Assembly: GCA_024734555.1 (NCBI GenBank)
Contig: JANPWX010000097.1
Span: forward strand, 7,415,880 to 7,479,879
Origin: Trochalopteron elliotii
Taxonomy: Eukaryota; Chordata; Aves; Passeriformes; Leiothrichidae
DNA length: 64,000 nucleotides
Reading direction: 5' to 3'
Under the pieces are notes generated by a model. The model made no database searches. It was not told where the DNA came from and saw nothing but the letters and a program-made list of their open reading frames with translations. The position numbers and the translations under genes are program-made. Shown here piece after piece: positions 12,001-23,260 of the stretch (its first letter is position 1; each line of letters starts with the position of its first letter).

Positions 12001-14159
12001 TCAGATAGGGTGCCCTCCTGCCCTCCAAGCTCAGCCAGAAATTTGATGGGATTTTATTCATTTTGCCTTGTTTGTATAAGTAAAAGTTGGTATGAATGAA
12101 GCAAGAACTTTTTGTCTCACTTCAGCAAAAGTTTAGGGTGCACAGGAAGAACAGAAGAGTTAACATAGATATTCCTGTAGAGAACAGCTGCAAGGCCTGT
12201 GGAATACCTGTGAGCTAAGATGTCACCAGAACATGTTTCCCTTGAAGAGGGAATCTAAGCATTTGTATGAAGTTACGTGTCTTCAGCAGTGTTATTGCTG
12301 CACGTCTTAACTTGTTGAAAACTTCAGAAGTTGTCCTTGGCCTGCTAAAAAAGCAGTCTGGTGAGCAATGTTACAAAACTAACAATAGCCTGTTCTTACT
12401 TTAAAAATAAAATACAACATGCATTGCAGACACTGCATTCTGGAATTTTCACACAATCTGACAATAATTACTGAAAATAAATAATTGATGTTAAAAAAAG
12501 GAGCCACAAAATCCCACAAACAGCCAGCCTTAACAGATGCTGTCATCCTTATGAGTAGGTGGCACTAACTACCAGATTTGTCCTTTGTCAGAGATATAGT
12601 TCAGGCCTCTGATACAGCACTTGTAAATTGTGTGTCACTGTTTTCTGTTGGTTTTAATTAATCATTTGATTAAAGTCAGCCCCTTTTTCAAAGAGTTTTG
12701 TCTGAACTAGGAATAGTCATTTCCCTATTTTACACTGTACAATGAGGCTGGAGCACAGAAACTTCAGGAAAAGCTTCTGGGCTGTGTCTGTTATCTACTA
12801 TTGGAGATACCAGATTCTCCCTGCTTTCAAAAAGGAGCAGGGAGAGTTAAGGTCATATCTGCAGCCAGAATGCTCAGACCATGTCCTGCACCATTGCAGT
12901 GTTAAAGGTCTTGGTATTAGAGTTTGACTAGAAGTATGATTCAAACTGATTTCTACATGGTTTAAGGGGTATTAATATATAATATAGTCTGATTGCACCA
13001 CATCGTTCCCGGTTTGGGAGAGGTACTGACTATGGTGTGTAGGAGATTTCTAAATGGCAATTTTCAGTATTTGATGCAGATTTTAGAACATATCATCACC
13101 TCTTTCCAGCAACTTGGTATTTTAGTTTTTCTCACACATGGAGGAGTATGCATTTTATTCCTTTTCATGATGAATATTTAAAATAGGCTTTATTGGTAAA
13201 ACAGGGACAGTTTTTATTGCAAGAGGCCTTACAAAGCGAAGGAAGATACCTACTTTTTCATTGTGTTCAAGTACTAGATGTTAGTTGTGTTTGGATCTGG
13301 CAGCAGAGATTCTCCTGGTGCATGTATTTCATGTTGTTATGAAGGCAGCAGCTCAGAAATGCAAAACCTTTTCCTTCATTCTACAGCACAGATACACAAG
13401 ATGCATGGAATGCACACATAATCCTGTTGCTGATGTAAATGGGCGTTATGGCAGATTCAAGAAAGCGACATTGTTCCAGAAACAGAAAAGGGGACTATCC
13501 TAGCTCACACACTGCATTGAATCCTATGTCTTTTCTGTAAAAATATAAATATGGTACTTTCAAAACTACTGTCTTTTTGATTGAGGCCACTTTTGATTAC
13601 AGTGTAGTGAATGAAGAGAGATGCTTTAGAAAGTTAATTTCACAAGTTCTTCATGAGTAGAGGCATTGCATATCACTATTCTGACTTTTTCAGAAGCAAT
13701 TCAAAGCAACTTCTCAAGCCTTTATGTTTTAACTTTCTGTTCTTGAGCCTAATTTCTTCCCATGTAATGGTTTTCACTGCAGATCTCAAGAAAACCTGCA
13801 AGGAAAATGTCACCTGCTCCTTGTGCTTATTCCGTGCACCGACCATCAGTGACATGCTCAATGATGAGGACTTGTTGTACACAGTGAGGCTAAAGCTGGA
13901 TCCCTGCCATCCAACAGTGAAAAACTGGAGAAATTTAGCAAGCAAGTGGGGGATGACTTATGATGAATTGTGTTTCCTTGAACAAAAGCCCCAAAGTCCC
14001 ACCTTGGAGTTCTTGCTACGGAATAGTGACCGGACTGTGGAGCAGCTGATTGATCTCTGTAAATTTTATAAGAGAATTGATGTTGTGAAAGTGCTGCTGA
14101 AATGGGTGGAGGAGGAATGGCCCAAGAGAGGGAACAGAACTTACCAGAATGACTTCTAG
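2..14159 (+). CDS. EDARADD: EDARADD, EDAR-associated death-domain adaptor (5' end outside window)
   Basis: Six exons join in one frame: 2-65, 4191-4252, 5458-5497, 8412-8500, 11278-11323, 13783-14159, giving 225 visible codons (human about 205-215 residues). Known role: cytoplasmic adaptor whose C-terminal death domain binds EDAR and whose N-terminal part recruits TRAFs, activating NF-kB in hair, feather, tooth and gland placodes. Seen here: an N-terminal [13 protein letters not shown] block shared with mammals, a PVQDT match to the PxQxT TRAF-binding consensus in exon 3, an acidic variable middle (exons 4-5), and a death domain encoded by exon 6 with [11 protein letters not shown] and [14 protein letters not shown]. 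All five junctions are GT-AG and phase-compatible. No ATG occurs in exon 1, so the start must lie upstream of base 1. Identification is firm; the N-terminus is not. Confidence 0.95.
1099..1164 (+). repeat. Imperfect 34-bp tandem duplication
   Basis: CTGATTTATGTCTGTCCGAGTCA recurs one 34-bp period later with two changes in its core. Lies in EDARADD intron 1; no function implied. Confidence 0.6.
2160..2312 (+). repeat. T/G-only low-complexity tract
   Basis: About 150 bases made almost wholly of T runs separated by G2-G6 clusters (spacing of 7-12 T between several GGG). Strand-asymmetric, with G/T on the sense strand of EDARADD. Similar shorter tracts occur at 7265-7290, 9703-9755 and 18690-18717. 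Confidence 0.8.
4191..4252 (+). CDS. EDARADD: EDARADD exon 2
   Basis: A pyrimidine tract and TTTTTTCCAG precede the exon; the donor is ATG|GTTTGT. Encodes (A)[20 protein letters not shown], matching the start of the part shared by the two human isoforms. The acceptor is a tandem NAG (CAGCAG, AGs ending at 4190 and 4193), so one residue may be optionally included. Confidence 0.93.
4670..4830. promoter_or_regulatory. CpG-rich intronic patch with CTCF-like site
   Basis: A sharp GC- and CpG-rich island in A/T-rich EDARADD intron 2. CGCGCCCTCTGGTGCC at about 4743-4758 agrees with the reverse complement of the CTCF core (CAGCGCCCCCTGGTGG) at most positions. A reverse CCAAT box (GATTGG) lies near 4668. 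Regulatory role is inferred from composition and motif only. Confidence 0.4.
5458..5497 (+). CDS. EDARADD: EDARADD exon 3, TRAF-binding motif
   Basis: 40-nt exon between GTGACAG and GTAAGT. Encodes [13 protein letters not shown] plus one base. PVQDT fits the PxQxT TRAF-binding consensus (PIQDT in the human protein). Confidence 0.93.
8412..8500 (+). CDS. EDARADD: EDARADD exon 4
   Basis: 89-nt exon, acceptor TTGCCTTAG, donor CAG|GTAAGA. Completes the split Asp codon and encodes an acidic, Thr/Ser-rich segment ([17 protein letters not shown] at its start). Similarity to mammals is weak here apart from the flanking EE, which fits the poorly conserved middle of the family. Confidence 0.88.
8501..13782 (+). 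other. EDARADD: EDARADD introns 4 and 5 (with exon 5 between)
   Basis: Intron 4 (8501-11277) has a T-rich GT tract at about 9703-9755 and nothing else I recognise. Intron 5 (11324-13782) is plain A/T-rich sequence with only a short TG run near 11660. Confidence 0.75.
11278..11323 (+). CDS. EDARADD: EDARADD exon 5
   Basis: 46-nt exon between TTTGTAG and CAG|GTAATA. Encodes [15 protein letters not shown] plus one base. Very acidic linker before the death-domain exon. Accepted because its phase joins exon 4 to exon 6 exactly. Confidence 0.85.
13783..14159 (+). CDS. EDARADD: EDARADD exon 6, death domain and stop
   Basis: Acceptor TTTTCACTGCAG. Encodes 125 residues including the split Asp. The Cys motif reads [10 protein letters not shown], where human has CKENCTCSSC, so one Cys is replaced by Val. 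The death domain runs from about residue 20 of the exon to WPKR near the end; TAG at 14157-14159. The upstream intron is open in the same frame back to 13653, so intron retention would not terminate at once. Confidence 0.97.
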
Positions 14160-16360
14160 GTCAGAGAAAGTTGTTAGTCTGTATGTGTTAAATGCTAGCT
14201 ACCACTAATACACTGGAAGTTTCCCTTGCGAGAAAGAGAAGTCTGTACGGAGGGTTTGTATACTGTGTAAGCTTTATCTACTGTATGCACAAATGTAAGC
14301 TTTATGCCCTCAGGGTTGCAAAGATAACTTTCCAAAAGTGGATGGAATAATCCAGGTTGTGTTCTTGAGTCTGCAAATACCTTCAGTTTCTTTGCTGCTG
14401 TTCACAGCCTTCCTAAAAAGAAAAGAAATGAAAAAGGCCAGGCCACTTGTTTTACTGCAGCAGTTGTGAACCATATCAGTTGTGTGCTGTTGCTATTGGG
14501 AAAGCCACAGTTAGAAGGCAAGTCTGTTGGCCTTACTGGTAGCCCTTCCACAATTTTGTATGTTCTACCTAGTACAAGATGAGGTGGAATCTTTTTCTTC
14601 CTTTTTAGTTGTTTTTAAAGCTTTGTGACACTGTTTTTGGCACAGGAACACCTTAGTGTTCCAAGCAGCAATTTGGATCTGAATGCTACATTTAACTGAA
14701 TATTCAACATAACATTTGAGCAAATTAAGTCTCTTTTATGAACAAGAGTAGGCATTAAACAATAACAGATGGTAAACAACATAATTACTTACATGCTATT
14801 ACATCATAGGCCACATATTTACTCTAAGAAGAAATCATGCAATTCAGAGAGACTTTTCAATCCATAACCTTGAGGGGACAAAAGAACCAATTAAAAGGCT
14901 CTATGCTTAAAATTACTTTCCAAAGGTGTTAAGACAGTGTACACTCTGAGTGCATGTATCAAATCCCTCTCACTTTGCAGTGCGAGAGGATGGCACAACA
15001 GGGTATTGTCAGTATTGACTGTAACTTCCCTTTTCACAGGCTGTGGTTTTCTTTCTACAGACCTGTGGGTTGGCCTTACTTTCTGTCCCACACCAAGGCA
15101 GTTCCAGTCTTGGAAACTAGCACTATATATTGGTTAAAGCCACTCTAATGGAAAATGAACAGCTGAATTCACCTACAGCCCAGGTGGATGTTTATTAAAG
15201 CACTTACAGTGGTTTAGACCGATTTTTTTTTAAAGGATTTTGATACTCTGAATTACTCTGTTTACATTTTAAATGTTTCAGAATTGGCCTTTTTCCTACC
15301 ATTCTTCTGACATCTCAGACAATGTAGTATGTACATAGGTGTATATACCAAAGCACTGGTCAAGATGTGGGGCAAAACTAGAATGGGGTGCAGGTTGATA
15401 CACTGTTTACTTTTCTTGAGTAGAAATAATAAGAACTAGTAGCAAAGCTGAGGGCAGTCTAATGCTGTATGGTGAGTTTCTTACTGTAAGAGATTGAAAA
15501 GGGACCTCTAGTAATACTTTACTATAGATACTGAGTGATACAGTTACAGAGGAGCTAGAAGTAAAGACTAACATTTTCAATGTCAGGCATTTAAAATTAA
15601 TTTTATTTTAGTGACTTCAATAAGCTGAAAGTCTTGTTTCAGGGTAAAGAAATTGACCTAATTTTGAGATTAGAATTTTTATTTTTTTTAGAAAGGACTG
15701 GAATTTGTAATGAATTTTTTTAACAATTCCTCAAAAAAAGCTGCTATTCTTTAGAACTATAGTTTTCTAGCTGTATTTTAAGGAGGAAATTTTACTGCTC
15801 TGTCTTGTTGGGGCTGCAGTTCAAGTGTTTAATGGTTCTCTTCTAAGAGTGGGGGTTTCCCAACAGATGTCTGTCAGCTTGTAACTTTTGCAAATAATCT
15901 TCTGTGTTGAGTTAGATGCTTTAAATTCAGCTTTGGGGACTATTGCTGTGGCTGAGCTGCCTACTGCCTTCAGTTCCTACATTCCACTGCCAATGTGCAA
16001 ATGCAGCTTGTCCAACCTAATTCCCATGCCTTGGGCTGACTGCATGCATGATTTAGGATCATATGCCTGTATGCACACAGCTTTTCCCTCCCATAACATA
16101 CCACAGGTTTATCTGTGTGGTTTTATAATATGCTGTGCTTTGGTAGATCCAGACCAGCTGGAATGCTCACCTTAGATTCAGAATGGGAATATGGAATGAT
16201 GCAGTAGCCTTCCTGAATCAACATGTTCAACTGAAATCTACCCCTTTTCTTGATTTCTTGGTAAAACTTGTAAAATTTGTCTTGTGAAGATGAGTTTGAT
16301 CTCTTGGACCTCTTCAAAAGTCAATGTCAGATGCAAGAGTTCATGTTGGATGGAAATAAA
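14160..16360 (+). other. EDARADD: EDARADD 3' untranslated region (probable)
   Basis: A/T-rich, no coding signal. The first good canonical AATAAA downstream of the stop is at 16355-16360. A long 3'UTR of this scale is usual for the gene in mammals. An alternative ATTAAA lies at 16747-16752, so the true end could be about 400 bases further on. Confidence 0.6.
16355..16360 (+). terminator. EDARADD: Candidate EDARADD polyadenylation signal (AATAAA)
   Basis: Canonical hexamer 2.2 kb after the stop, followed by TG-containing sequence. ATTAAA at 16747-16752 is a second candidate. Neither is backed by transcript evidence. Confidence 0.5.
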
Positions 16361-16660
16361 GCTGCTTCTGAGAGTTCATAGGTGGATTCTATATAAATTC
16401 AGCTCTGAAGGTTGAAAATGTTAGCCTTAAACTTCACCACACACTGGATTACTCATTACTATACTTGAAATACTTTTTTTTCCTCCTTGTATGGCATAAA
16501 TGGAGATGTATACACTCTTTTTTTAGTTTTATATCTGTTTACAAGATATTGGTTCTAAGTGTTCAATTTATTCTTATGTCTTTTGTTATAATGTGTACTA
16601 TTTTTAGAAGAAATATAGTTGTCAATGTTTGACTTTATTGTATTTGTTTTTATTACAGCT

Positions 16661-16680
16661 AGGAAAACAGCTGTTTTCCT
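16661..16680. repeat. Perfect 20-bp palindrome
   Basis: AGGAAAACAG followed at once by its reverse complement CTGTTTTCCT. It sits between the two candidate EDARADD poly(A) signals. Confidence 0.8.
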
Positions 16681-17930
16681 TCTCACCAGTCACCTTGGAA
16701 TTACTGAACTATCAATTAGTTGTTCTGTGTAAAAAATACCTTATATATTAAATTCATGATGCCTTAAAGCACTTATGTTTGCAACACATACTGCTGTTGA
16801 AGAAATGAAGATGCATTTTTTTTAATCTTTTCCATATGAAAAATGAGTTAATTTTGATAAGATGATGAACAAAGCTATTTATTTAGAAACTTGTAGCTGA
16901 GTTACTGACTAAGAGAGGTATGAAACCTGTATGGGGTGAACTTTCCTGAAACAGTCTGATCCTGGACACTAAAAAAGCTCTAGTAGGCTATCAGTTTTGT
17001 TCTATTATATCCTTCTTGTATTCCTGTGTAAGACCTGCTCTCCTTTCAGGGACTTCCAGTTTTTTGCCTGCTGTCTCTGTGCCTGCAGGATGATCAGTGG
17101 CCTTTGCCACCCATTGTAGCTTCTATGAAGCTGGCCAAATCACTGTATTATTTCATTCCTGCAAGCTTATCTAAGATATAATGAGCTTAATAACTGTTCT
17201 TCAATGATAAAGTTACGGTGCTGTGCTCCAGGAGAACCTAGTTTTCCTGTGCAGACAACTATGGGGTATCCTCAGCAAAATGGTGACAGGGTCCAGTTGC
17301 CTTACTCTCTGCATGCACTTCCCTTGCATCTGTGGAGAGGAATGCAGGTTTGGGACTGTCCTTTGGAACCTACCATAAAGGATAGGGGCAGTCAGTGTGT
17401 CCCTGATGCTTGCTTTGAAATAACTTGTACAGAAAGTGTAAACAAAAGGTTCTTCCTGAACCAGTACTGAAAAATGGAGAGCTGCAGCTTGGCCTGGGCA
17501 GTGCTTTGTGCAAGAGACTGCATATTTTTCACTGTCTCAAAAGGCCTCCCACAGTTCCAAGTCAAGCTGCTAGCAAGAGGAAAGAAATGTAAATTCTGCC
17601 TTATGATTTTTTAAGCTAGGGTAGCACTCTTGACTTGTGGCCAGACATAGCTGGAAATTATTTGTCAGACAGAATTATTTAAACAAGGTCAAAGAAAGTG
17701 CATGGCATTTATAATAACTTAAAGAGCAGCCTACTTGTGTGATTTTTGCAGCAGATCATGTTCTTCTGTCCATGAAGGCAAAGCAATTAGTTACTCATAA
17801 CTGCTTTCAATATATCTTGTAAATTTTAAATTTTGGCTCAGTTTTGGACAGAAGGCCAGAGCACCATTAAATGAGGACGTGAGCTTGTTTTGACAGAAGT
17901 GCTTTTCCTAGTCCCTGAGTTCAGCTAGTT

Positions 17931-17953
17931 CCATAGCCATTCCATGGCTATGG
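17931..17953. repeat. Short inverted repeat
   Basis: CCATAGCCA, a 5-base spacer, then TGGCTATGG. Probably incidental. Confidence 0.6.
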
Positions 17954-20900
17954 TCAGTTGACCTTAAGTGGATAGGGAAGGTACAGATCTACTGGTCGAC
18001 AGGCTGAATATCAGCAGCACTAAAAGAACTTACTTTGAGAGGTGCAGTCTGTAGTATTTGCCTGTATTTTGGCCAAGGACTGGGACTGGCTCCATCTTAT
18101 AAGAAACTGATGGCAAAGAGAAGTTGACAGACAGCCTTGGGAAAGGGTTGCTGTACCCTCTCTTAGGGGCAGAGGGGCAGTTAACAGCTGGGCATACTGG
18201 ATCCCTGTATTTTGCCTTTGTAAAACAGTGATTCTTGATTTCAAAGGCAGGTCCTTTGAGGAAATGTATATTTGTTATTGTGGTAATGAGAGTTGCCTGA
18301 GATTCTTAAATGAGAAAGAGCAGCAGAAGTAACTTGGCTAATAAATGTGTTCTATGTATCTGTGTACAGCAAGGGATGGATACACAACTTTACACATTCA
18401 TGTGAAATTGCTTATTCTTTCTTGACTATGAGTTTGCTTCAAATTTCCCCAATATTTAATTTGGGAATGTTTTTTTACCTTAAAAAATAACTGAAGTTTC
18501 CTGTTGTTGGTGACATAAAAAAATTTATATAACTAAAAATTTCCTTAACAGAAAGAGCCAGGATAAGAAAGGAGCACCCAAATCCTTACAATAGTAAAAA
18601 TACCTTGATTGTAAGCTGAGAATTTATTTTTGTCTTTGCACCAATATATGTGAGCTTCCCCTACTTCATTCGCAATCCCATGAACAGGTTTTTTGTTTGG
18701 TTGGGTTTTTTTTGGTCCTTATTTACTTTTGCCTCTGCTTTCTCTGAAGCTGAGAAGTTCAGTCTCAAAGTTCTGTTAAAAGCCTGATCCTCTCTAACCA
18801 TCAGGAAACACCTACCATCTCGTGGTGAGAGGCGATACTACAGCCCTCGCACTTCTCCCTTGAAAATGCAGAGAGCTGAGGGCAGGTGAGCTCATCTGTA
18901 ACTGCAGAGACCCAGCAGGGATATCCAAGAGCAACTGCAATGAGGATAGTGAAGGTGGAGTTCTAGGGATCTTGGGTTTGGTCACAGTCCCCAGTTTGGA
19001 GAACATCTCACAGTCTTTCCCTTTGCACAGATGCATGATATTTCCCGGTTTATATTAGGAAATATATTTCCTGGTTTTTACTCAGGCCGTTGATAGACAG
19101 GGACTGAATCACTCTGCGCAGATCGTGGCACAACCGCCTGGGGGTGGAGCTGTGGCGGGGTGTGCAGAGGGCAAGCACAGGTTTGCTCTCCTATCTATTG
19201 CAAGGCAAATGAAGGAGTGATACCGACTACTTCAAGACACCTAGAGTGTCATGTCACTGATTTAAGAAAGAAGGGGTGAGTATGTTTTAAGGGTTATATG
19301 GCATATAATTGATTTTCAAAAGATCTAGTGATTTGTTGGTATCTTGTTTGTCCTTTGGCCCTCATATCTATTCTGTATCTTGTTTGCTTTTATGCTTCTC
19401 TTTAACATTTTGCTTTAAAAACAGGCATTGCAACAAAAAAAATAGAACACTTGTTAGTTCCTGAAGCAGCTGTAGCATTTTGAGCTTGTGAATCCGTAAG
19501 CCCATTTAAAAAACCATGAGATTTTGTTTCCTGTGATTTGCAAGCTTTAAATTGAAAACAGGAAGATCTGAATGATCACTGAAGCTAAATAGTGACATAT
19601 CAAGGAAGAGTTTTGGAAGGCCACTGATTAACTCGTAGCTAAGTAAAAGCTGAGCCAGCTGGGCTGTCAACTGAAATTTTAATGTTGGTGTACCAAGAGG
19701 TGGTGACTCATGTCCTCTTCGAGTCTAAAGCCTTTCGAAGAAGCTAGGGGAATAACTAAAGTTTCATGTTGATGACATAAAAAAATTTACATTTACATTT
19801 CATTGGAAAATGCTGCAATGCACAAACAGCTCCACTGAAACTACAGAAGACATGTCAGTCTTTTGAGATCATATGAAGTCCTTAAGCACAAAATGTCTGC
19901 TTAACAGTCCAACATGCTAGAAGCTTTACCCCTGTGGCCTGTAGTACTGTATAAACTAGGGAAAAATACAGTTATTCTGGTACAACAACAATATAAAAAA
20001 ATTAGCTGAGACTCACTTCCATGGGCAGGTCTTATGGAAACTAGTATTTATTCATGTCAAATCTAGGGAATTCCATTATTGATGGAAATTTTATCATTGG
20101 AACTGTGCATAAAATACCAGGCCAAGTAAGTGTGACTATGTATGTTTCCACCTTGACTTTGGACCATGGCTTGCTACCCTGAGAGGCACAGGTTACAGGC
20201 TTGGTATCAAGGACAGGAGAGGCAGGTAAAATTTCTTAGGGGTAACAGGGTCCTTGATGAAATGCTACCTTATGGCCAAGAATAGGTGCTATATTTGCTT
20301 CAGCTGAAATCGGCTGCATCTGTCTTGACAAAGCATTTCTATTTTTCCAGCCAGCAAAATTCTACTGGAACAAGAGAAGCCTCTGCTGCCAGGATTACAC
20401 ATAGACCCAGCAATGATTGAGTGCACATCAAATTTAAAAGAAAAAGCCTGAATTAGGGCTTGGACTGTGGAAATAAGGGAAGACTTTGTTATGTGCTGTC
20501 AGGACTGCCATTAGTAAATGGTGCTAAAAATAGCAGACACAAGAAATAGGAAGGAGAGTGAGAGTCTGTGAGCAAAGCAACAGCACTGTAGCAAAAAGCT
20601 GCTGAAGCTGTAACCAAACTGACTCATTGTCAATGTTGCATCAGGTTTGGGAGCTGAAACAGGGACTTTCCTTGCAAATTTCATAAACTGCCTGTGACTC
20701 AGCCTAAAATCATGTTAATCAAGCAGCTCTTCTGCTTCAGTAAGGAACTGGTGCATGATTCAAATCACTGTATTTCCTTTGGATTGTTTCTTCCCAAAAG
20801 TAGAAGAGCTCTGAGCAAGAAGTAGTAAAGTAGTAAAACTTTTTTTTCTGTGGTTCTAGAAACCCTTCCACGTATTGATCTTCCTTTCAGCATCATATTT

Positions 20901-21911
20901 TTTATTCCAATCTTTAAGCATATTTTCTGTCTTTGCTGTTTGACTTGAAGTTTCAAACCTGCTTTGAGGTTGCAGTCTAATACTGACAATTGAATGTATT
21001 TCATGTACTTATGTCAGTCTGGCTTTATTGAAGTGTTCTACTCTTTCAACTAGAGTGCCTGGAAAAATAGCTTCAAAGAAAAACTAAGTTCAGGCTCAGG
21101 ACCTTTTATTTGTTCTCTTTTTGCAGTAGTGTTGTGAAATTATGTAGCACAGTTGAACAGCATGCTTTTTAATAGCACCTGACTACACACAATAGTTGTC
21201 AGTCCTCTCTCACAACCACGCATGATTCTAAGGTACCTTTCTCCAGGCAATCTGCTTCACTGCCCTTTTATCTGAGTACCTCATTTGTGCACTTTTCCTC
21301 AAAAGAAGTGTTATCATACCTTTCTGTGAATTGATCCTTCAAATCTTATATAGCTAAGCTGAGGTACCCATTAAAACAGCAATCCTACAACTATCAGCAA
21401 GTAGATACGATTTGAGATGGTTTTGTGTTGATTAATTGTGGGATAGAAGAGTGGATATTATCTAGCTAACATGCTGTAAGTGACAAGTGACAAGTGGCTG
21501 AATGCCATTCTAAATTCACTATCGTCACATCCACTGCTTTTTGCAGGGCAAAGAAATATTGAATGCCTTTCATTGAATAGGAGATGGTGATTTAAGCTTG
21601 TGAGCCTTTTATATTGCACTTTTTATTTTTGTACTCATCTCTTCCCCATCCAGTGTATTAACAGGGGGATCCTGAAGTAGTGCTTTTCTAAGCAGACTGT
21701 GGTTATGCATCATGAGCTGTAAAACTGCAAGGGACTTCATTGGCCTTCCTGCTTACTAGACCAAAACTGCCAAAATCACTCTTGGTGGGGCCTGCAAAGG
21801 AACAGGAGGATGGAAGCACAGCCTTGAGGTGGTGGTTTTAAGATTGGGTTGGGTATAAGATTTCCAGGTTCCAGAAACACAAAGGTCCTGGGGCAGCAAA
21901 TGAGTGTGAGC

Positions 21912-21941
21912 GTTTCAAAGCTCCAGTGTGAGCTTTGAAAC
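21912..21941. repeat. 12-bp inverted repeat beside CR1
   Basis: GTTTCAAAGCTC, a 6-base loop, then GAGCTTTGAAAC, all perfect. Lies about 40 bases upstream of the recognisable CR1 sequence. Confidence 0.75.
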
Positions 21942-21974
21942 TGTGTTTGGACCTGGTCACAGAAATGACCATGG

Positions 21975-22585
21975 TCATCGTGGGTCACTGGAGAGCCTGG
22001 AGAACTGAGCAGAGAGAAATCTAATGAGGTTCAAGAAGGGCCAATGCAGGGTCCTGCACCTTGGGAGGAATAATCCCGAGTACCAGCACAGGCTGAGGGC
22101 CAGTGTACTAGAGAGCAGCTTGGCAGAGAAGGACCTGGGAGTGTTGGTGGGTGAAAGCTGACAATGAGCCGGCAGTGCCCTTGCAGCCAGGAGGGCCAGT
22201 GGTGTTCTCGGGTACACTGGGGAGAGTGTGGCCAGCAGGCTGAGGGAGATGATCCTGCCCCTCTACTCCACCCTACAGAGGCCACACCTGCAGTGCTGTG
22301 TCCAGTTCTGGGCTCCTCAGTACAAGAAAGACAAGGAGCTCCTGGAGAGGGTCCTCCAGAGGCCACAGAGATGTTTTGGGGTCTGGAGTATCTCTTACAA
22401 GGTGAGACTCGCAGAGCTGGGCCTGCTTAGTGTGCAGAAGGCTGAGATCTCATTAATGCATAGAAGTATCTCACAGGTGAGTTCAAGGGGATGATGTCAA
22501 ACTCTTTTCAGTGATGCCCAGTGACAGCATGAGGAGCAATGGCCATAAGCTAAAACCCAAGAACATGCGGGAGAACTTCTTTATG
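21975..22585 (+). mobile_element. CR1 LINE fragment (3' part of reverse-transcriptase ORF), broken, cut by gap
   Basis: Chicken-repeat-1 family non-LTR retrotransposon in + orientation. The nucleotide sequence follows the CR1 ORF2 C-terminal region: GAGAACTGAGCAGAGAGAAA, then CTGCCCCTCTACTCCACCCT, then TGTCCAGTTCTGGGCTCC. Two overlapping frames carry pieces of the conserved protein (for example CVQFWAPQYKKDKELLERV), so frameshifts have killed it. The 3' end of the element disappears into the run of N. Confidence 0.93.
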
Positions 22586-22981
22586 NNNNNNNNNNNNNNN
22601 NNNNNNNNNNNNNNNNNNNNNNNNNNNNNNNNNNNNNNNNNNNNNNNNNNNNNNNNNNNNNNNNNNNNNNNNNNNNNNNNNNNNNNNNNNNNNNNNNNNN
22701 NNNNNNNNNNNNNNNNNNNNNNNNNNNNNNNNNNNNNNNNNNNNNNNNNNNNNNNNNNNNNNNNNNNNNNNNNNNNNNNNNNNNNNNNNNNNNNNNNNNN
22801 NNNNNNNNNNNNNNNNNNNNNNNNNNNNNNNNNNNNNNNNNNNNNNNNNNNNNNNNNNNNNNNNNNNNNNNNNNNNNNNNNNNNNNNNNNNNNNNNNNNN
22901 NNNNNNNNNNNNNNNNNNNNNNNNNNNNNNNNNNNNNNNNNNNNNNNNNNNNNNNNNNNNNNNNNNNNNNNNNNNNNNNNN
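22586..22981. other. Assembly gap (396 N)
   Basis: A run of N between CR1 sequence and the GC-rich first exon of LGALS8. It probably hides the remaining CR1 3' end and the LGALS8 core promoter. GC-rich promoter sequence is a common reason for such gaps. Confidence 0.99.
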
Positions 22982-23055
22982 CGATGGCGGCAGCGCCGGG
23001 CGGGCGCGTCCCGCGGGTGTGCGGGCGCTGCTGATCGCCGCGCTGCGTCCTGCAG
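22982..23055 (+). other. LGALS8: LGALS8 exon 1, non-coding (5' end in gap)
   Basis: GC-rich sequence ending CTGCAG|GTAAGG, a strong donor. No coding continuation with exon 2 is needed, because exon 2 carries an upstream in-frame stop before its ATG. Assigned as 5'UTR by position and by analogy with other LGALS8 genes. Confidence 0.65.
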
Positions 23056-23260
23056 GTAAGGGACGGAGCGGAGAACGCAGCGACACGCTCCCTGCCCGCC
23101 CCTGTGCGTGTCGGGGAGAGGGACTGCTCCCGGCGGGGCTGTGGGGAGCCGGGACTGCCTCGGTTCGCTGTAAAGCTGAAGTGGCCGAGGTTGCTTGGTC
23201 CTGTGTCCTTCCAGTGTTCGGGAGTGTTGGGTTTATAGCAGGGGACGGGGGGACGCCGCC
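22982..23260 (+). promoter_or_regulatory. LGALS8: CpG-rich LGALS8 5' region
   Basis: High CpG density (GGCGGGCGCGTCCCGCGGG and similar) that falls off after about 23260. Typical CpG-island promoter at the 5' end of a gene. The upstream half is lost in the gap, so no TATA box or start site can be assigned. Confidence 0.6.

Larger units (their letters stand above)
16361..21969. other. Intergenic region EDARADD-LGALS8
   Basis: No gene recognised on either strand. Open frames are short, without family features or codon bias. Contains a perfect 20-bp palindrome (16661-16680), a 9-bp-arm inverted repeat (17931-17953), a GT tract (18690-18717) and a 12-bp-arm inverted repeat (21912-21941). Additional AATAAA near 18340. 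The right end enters a CR1 element. Confidence 0.7.

Noticed and set aside
13653..13782. Upstream extension of the death-domain frame
   Set aside because: It is intron 5 read through by chance. The acceptor at 13781-13782 and the phase with exon 5 show that the exon starts at 13783.
22164..22494. Two overlapping + strand frames with protein-like sequence
   Set aside because: They are pieces of a frameshifted CR1 reverse transcriptase, not a host gene.
22511..23086. Frames of about 180 codons on both strands across the gap
   Set aside because: Mostly N; an artefact of translating the assembly gap.
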